DNA of 64,000 nt, from assembly GCF_030547425.1 (NCBI RefSeq), contig NZ_JAUORH010000006.1, forward strand, positions 95,788 to 159,787, given 5' to 3'. The DNA comes from Tenacibaculum sp. 1_MG-2023 (lineage in GTDB: Bacteria; Bacteroidota; Bacteroidia; Flavobacteriales; Flavobacteriaceae). Below the pieces are notes generated by a model that worked only from the letters and a program-made list of their open reading frames with translations, had not been told where the DNA came from and made no database searches. Within the stretch, counting starts at the first letter, position 1; each line of letters opens with the position of its first letter. A program made the translations under genes and the position numbers. Below, one piece after another: positions 61,952-64,000 of the stretch.

Positions 61952-63643
61952 TTATCTGATTAACTTCTTGTATTTAATACGTTTTGGCATTAAATCACCT
62001 CCCAAACGTTTTTTCTTGTTTTCTTCATAATCAGAGAAAGAACCTTCAAAGAAATATACTTGACTATCTCCTTCAAAAGCCAAAATATGCGTACAAACAC
62101 GATCTAAAAACCATCTATCATGCGAAATTACCACAGCACATCCAGCAAAATTCTCCAAACCTTCTTCTAAAGCTCGTAAAGTATTCACATCTAAATCATT
62201 CGTAGGCTCATCTAATAACAATACGTTACCTTCTTCTTTTAAGGTCATTGCTAAATGCAAACGGTTACGTTCTCCTCCTGATAAGGTTGCTACCTTTTTA
62301 TTTTGCTCACTTCCTGAAAAATTAAAACGACTTAAATAAGCTCGAGAGTTTACTTGCTTACCTCCCATCATCACTAAATCTTGACCTTCTGAGAAGTTCT
62401 CCCAAATAGATTTTTCAGGATCTATATTTGAGTGTGATTGATCAACATAGGCAATTTTAGCTGTCTCCCCTACTTTAAAATTTCCTGCATCAGGAGTTTC
62501 TTCTCCCATTATCATTCTGAAAATAGTAGTTTTACCTGCTCCGTTTGGACCAATAATACCTACGATTCCTGCTTGCGGAAGATTGAACTCTAGATTTTCA
62601 TATAATAATTTATCTTCATAAGCTTTAGAAACGCCTGTAGCTTCAATCACATTGGTTCCTAAACGTGGTCCGTTAGGAATGTAAATTTCTAATTTCTCTT
62701 CCGTTTGCTTTTGGTCTTGGCTCATTAATTTTTCATAGTTCTTCAAACGGGCTTTTTGCTTTGTTTGACGACCTTTTGCTCCTTGACGAACCCAGTCTAA
62801 CTCTCGTTCTAACGTTTTTTGACGCTTAGATGCTGTTTTGCTTTCTTGCGCTAAACGTTGTGATTTTTGGTCTAACCAAGATGAATAATTTCCTTTCCAT
62901 GGAATACCTTCTCCTCTATCTAACTCTAAAATCCATCCTGCAACGTTATCTAGGAAGTAACGGTCGTGCGTTACAGCAATTACGGTTCCTTTATATTGTG
63001 CTAAATGATGCTCTAACCAGTGTACAGATTCTGCATCTAAATGGTTAGTAGGTTCATCTAATAATAAAATTTCTGGTTCTTGTAACAACAAACGACATAA
63101 AGCTACACGACGACGCTCTCCTCCTGATAATACTCCAATTTTCTTATCTCCGTCTGGTGTACGTAACGCATCCATGGCTATTTCTAATTTTGTATCAAGT
63201 TCCCATGCGTTAGAAGCGTCAATTTTATCTTGTAACTCAGCCTGTTGATTCATCAGCTTTTCCATCTTATCAGGATCAGAATATACTTCTTCTAAACCAA
63301 ACATATCATTGATTTTGTTGTATTCATCAAGGATGGCAACTGTTTCTGCAACTCCTTCTTTTACAACTTCCATCACTGTCTTATTCTCATCTAGATTAGG
63401 TTCTTGCTCTAAGTAGCCTACTTTATATCCTGGAGAAAAAGTAACGTCACCTTGGTAGTTTTTTTCTACTCCTGCTATAATTTTTAATAAGGTAGATTTA
63501 CCTGAACCGTTTAAACCTAAAATACCAATTTTAGCTCCGTAAAAGAAACTTAAATAAATATCTTTTAAAACTTGTTTTCCTGTACTTTGGTAGGTCTTAG
63601 AGACCTTATTCATTGAAAAAATGACTTTTTTATCGTCGCTCAT
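61952..63643 (-). CDS. ettA: Energy-dependent translational throttle protein (ABC-F ATPase)
   Basis: 563 residues with two ABC ATPase domains in one chain. Walker A motifs are GLNGSGKST (43-51) and GPNGAGKTT; LSGGERRRVALC and LSGGERNRLHLA are the two signature motifs; the P-site linker and coiled KQKARLKNYEKL lie between. EttA binds the ribosomal E site and couples ATP levels to the first elongation step. Length matches E. coli EttA. A small membrane protein gene lies upstream. Confidence 0.94.
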   Translation of the reverse strand: MSDDKKVIFSMNKVSKTYQSTGKQVLKDIYLSFFYGAKIGILGLNGSGKSTLLKIIAGVEKNYQGDVTFSPGYKVGYLEQEPNLDENKTVMEVVKEGVAETVAILDEYNKINDMFGLEEVYSDPDKMEKLMNQQAELQDKIDASNAWELDTKLEIAMDALRTPDGDKKIGVLSGGERRRVALCRLLLQEPEILLLDEPTNHLDAESVHWLEHHLAQYKGTVIAVTHDRYFLDNVAGWILELDRGEGIPWKGNYSSWLDQKSQRLAQESKTASKRQKTLERELDWVRQGAKGRQTKQKARLKNYEKLMSQDQKQTEEKLEIYIPNGPRLGTNVIEATGVSKAYEDKLLYENLEFNLPQAGIVGIIGPNGAGKTTIFRMIMGEETPDAGNFKVGETAKIAYVDQSHSNIDPEKSIWENFSEGQDLVMMGGKQVNSRAYLSRFNFSGSEQNKKVATLSGGERNRLHLAMTLKEEGNVLLLDEPTNDLDVNTLRALEEGLENFAGCAVVISHDRWFLDRVCTHILAFEGDSQVYFFEGSFSDYEENKKKRLGGDLMPKRIKYKKLIR

Positions 63644-63662
63644 TTCTCTATATTTTCTTTAA

Positions 63663-63839
63663 TTAAACTCTTCCTTTTAAGGCGTTAAACACCCATGCAT
63701 TAGCAAAAAAACCTAAACCAACAGCACCAAAACCATATCCGGCTATTTCATCGTACTTAAATACTGCTAAACATATAAGTAAAATTCCCATTAATACCAT
63801 TATAAGCGTTGCCCAGCCTAGGACAGTGTTTTTGTTCAT
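63663..63839 (-). CDS. Small CAL67264-family membrane protein
   Basis: 58 residues from the ATG at 63839 (a second ATG at 63845 adds two). Two hydrophobic spans: VLGWATLIMVLMGILLICLAV and YGFGAVGLGFFANAWVFNAL. The sequence MNKNTVLGWATLI matches a small flavobacterial membrane family of unknown function. It is 19 bases upstream of ettA, and the two may share a transcript. Confidence 0.8.
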   Translation of the reverse strand: MNKNTVLGWATLIMVLMGILLICLAVFKYDEIAGYGFGAVGLGFFANAWVFNALKGRV

Positions 63840-63927
63840 TGCCATAATTTACTTTTTTCAAAAAAATGTGAGCTACAAATATCGGTAATTATTTAGACTT
63901 ATTCATGCTCTTAATCTTAATACTGAG

Positions 63928-63942
63928 TCGTCCTGAAATAGA
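63928..63942. repeat. IS-end-like motif, second copy
   Basis: TCGTCCTGAAATAGA; see the copy at 61587-61601. It is followed by TTGACAGTT. It could be one end of a lost insertion sequence; no transposase is here. Confidence 0.3.
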
Positions 63943-63968
63943 TTGACAGTTTTTATAAAATATTAATT

Positions 63969-63999
63969 AAACCTTTGAAGCTAGCTTCAAAGGTTTTTT
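63969..63999 (+). terminator. Terminator-like palindrome at the window edge
   Basis: A perfect 28-base palindrome centred on CTAG (63969-63996) followed by T. The transcript it ends is not identified, since no plus-strand gene precedes it closely. Confidence 0.65.
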
Positions 64000-64000
64000 G

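Overview
The window looks like chromosomal DNA of a member of the Flavobacteriaceae, probably a marine genus close to Tenacibaculum or Polaribacter. The family-level call rests on several things: the DNA is AT-rich throughout (roughly one third G+C by eye). Promoters of the Bacteroidota type (TTG, 17-19 bases, TAnnTTTG) precede HU and leuA. Many small secreted lipoproteins carry a Cys lipobox. Family-typical genes are present (two SurA-like genes followed by moxR, DUF493, a CAL67264-type membrane protein, an IS982-family relic). The genus is a guess. No rRNA, tRNA or CRISPR array was found.

Layout. 1-5 kb: end of a nucleoside phosphorylase, a cytosolic periplasmic-binding-protein fold, pcm, a Gfo/Idh/MocA oxidoreductase and 3-hydroxybutyryl-CoA dehydrogenase. 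5-9 kb, minus strand: an envelope operon (two SurA-like chaperones, MoxR ATPase, NTF2-like and TPM lipoproteins). 10-14 kb: an ATPase-recQ-fmt operon, then HU and a repeat-built exported protein. 15-18 kb: fumC and a divergent SDR/LysR pair. 19-25 kb: a catalase-domain/LodA-GoxA fusion oxidase with its LodB-like flavoprotein, facing a c-type-heme lipoprotein. 25-29 kb: deaminase, SHOCT protein, hydrolase, Crp/Fnr regulator and azoreductase. 29-32.6 kb is an accessory patch: a 23-bp tandem array, a 654-aa protein with an HEPN-like motif, a cloverleaf-like DNA element, a frameshifted lipoprotein, a candidate small RNA and a membrane protein. 32.6-38 kb: GH18 protein, DUF3995 protein, and hutI and hutG separated by a GIY-YIG gene between inverted palindromic repeats. 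38-42 kb: IHF-like/DUF4469 protein, a second Crp/Fnr regulator followed by a tautomerase-SDR-NTF2 operon, and an M57 protease. 42-46 kb: leuACDB. 46-52 kb: housekeeping and conserved unknowns including mnmA. 52-55 kb is a second accessory patch: two double-glycine-leader peptides, an IS982 relic abutting a duplicated gene end, and two secreted lipoproteins. 55-64 kb: a sterol-desaturase-family enzyme, argS, lpd, a Cys-rich lipoprotein, a third double-glycine peptide and ettA.

The most interesting items are four. (1) The catalase-LodA fusion, which joins a peroxide-making quinoprotein oxidase to a heme domain that could consume the peroxide. (2) The GIY-YIG gene bracketed by a 27-bp perfect inverted copy of a REP-like palindrome whose relatives are scattered through the window. 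(3) Three orphan double-glycine precursor peptides with no maturation or export gene nearby. (4) The 29-32 kb patch, where gene, structured element and gene alternate like cassettes. All functions are read from sequence by eye; none was searched against a database.
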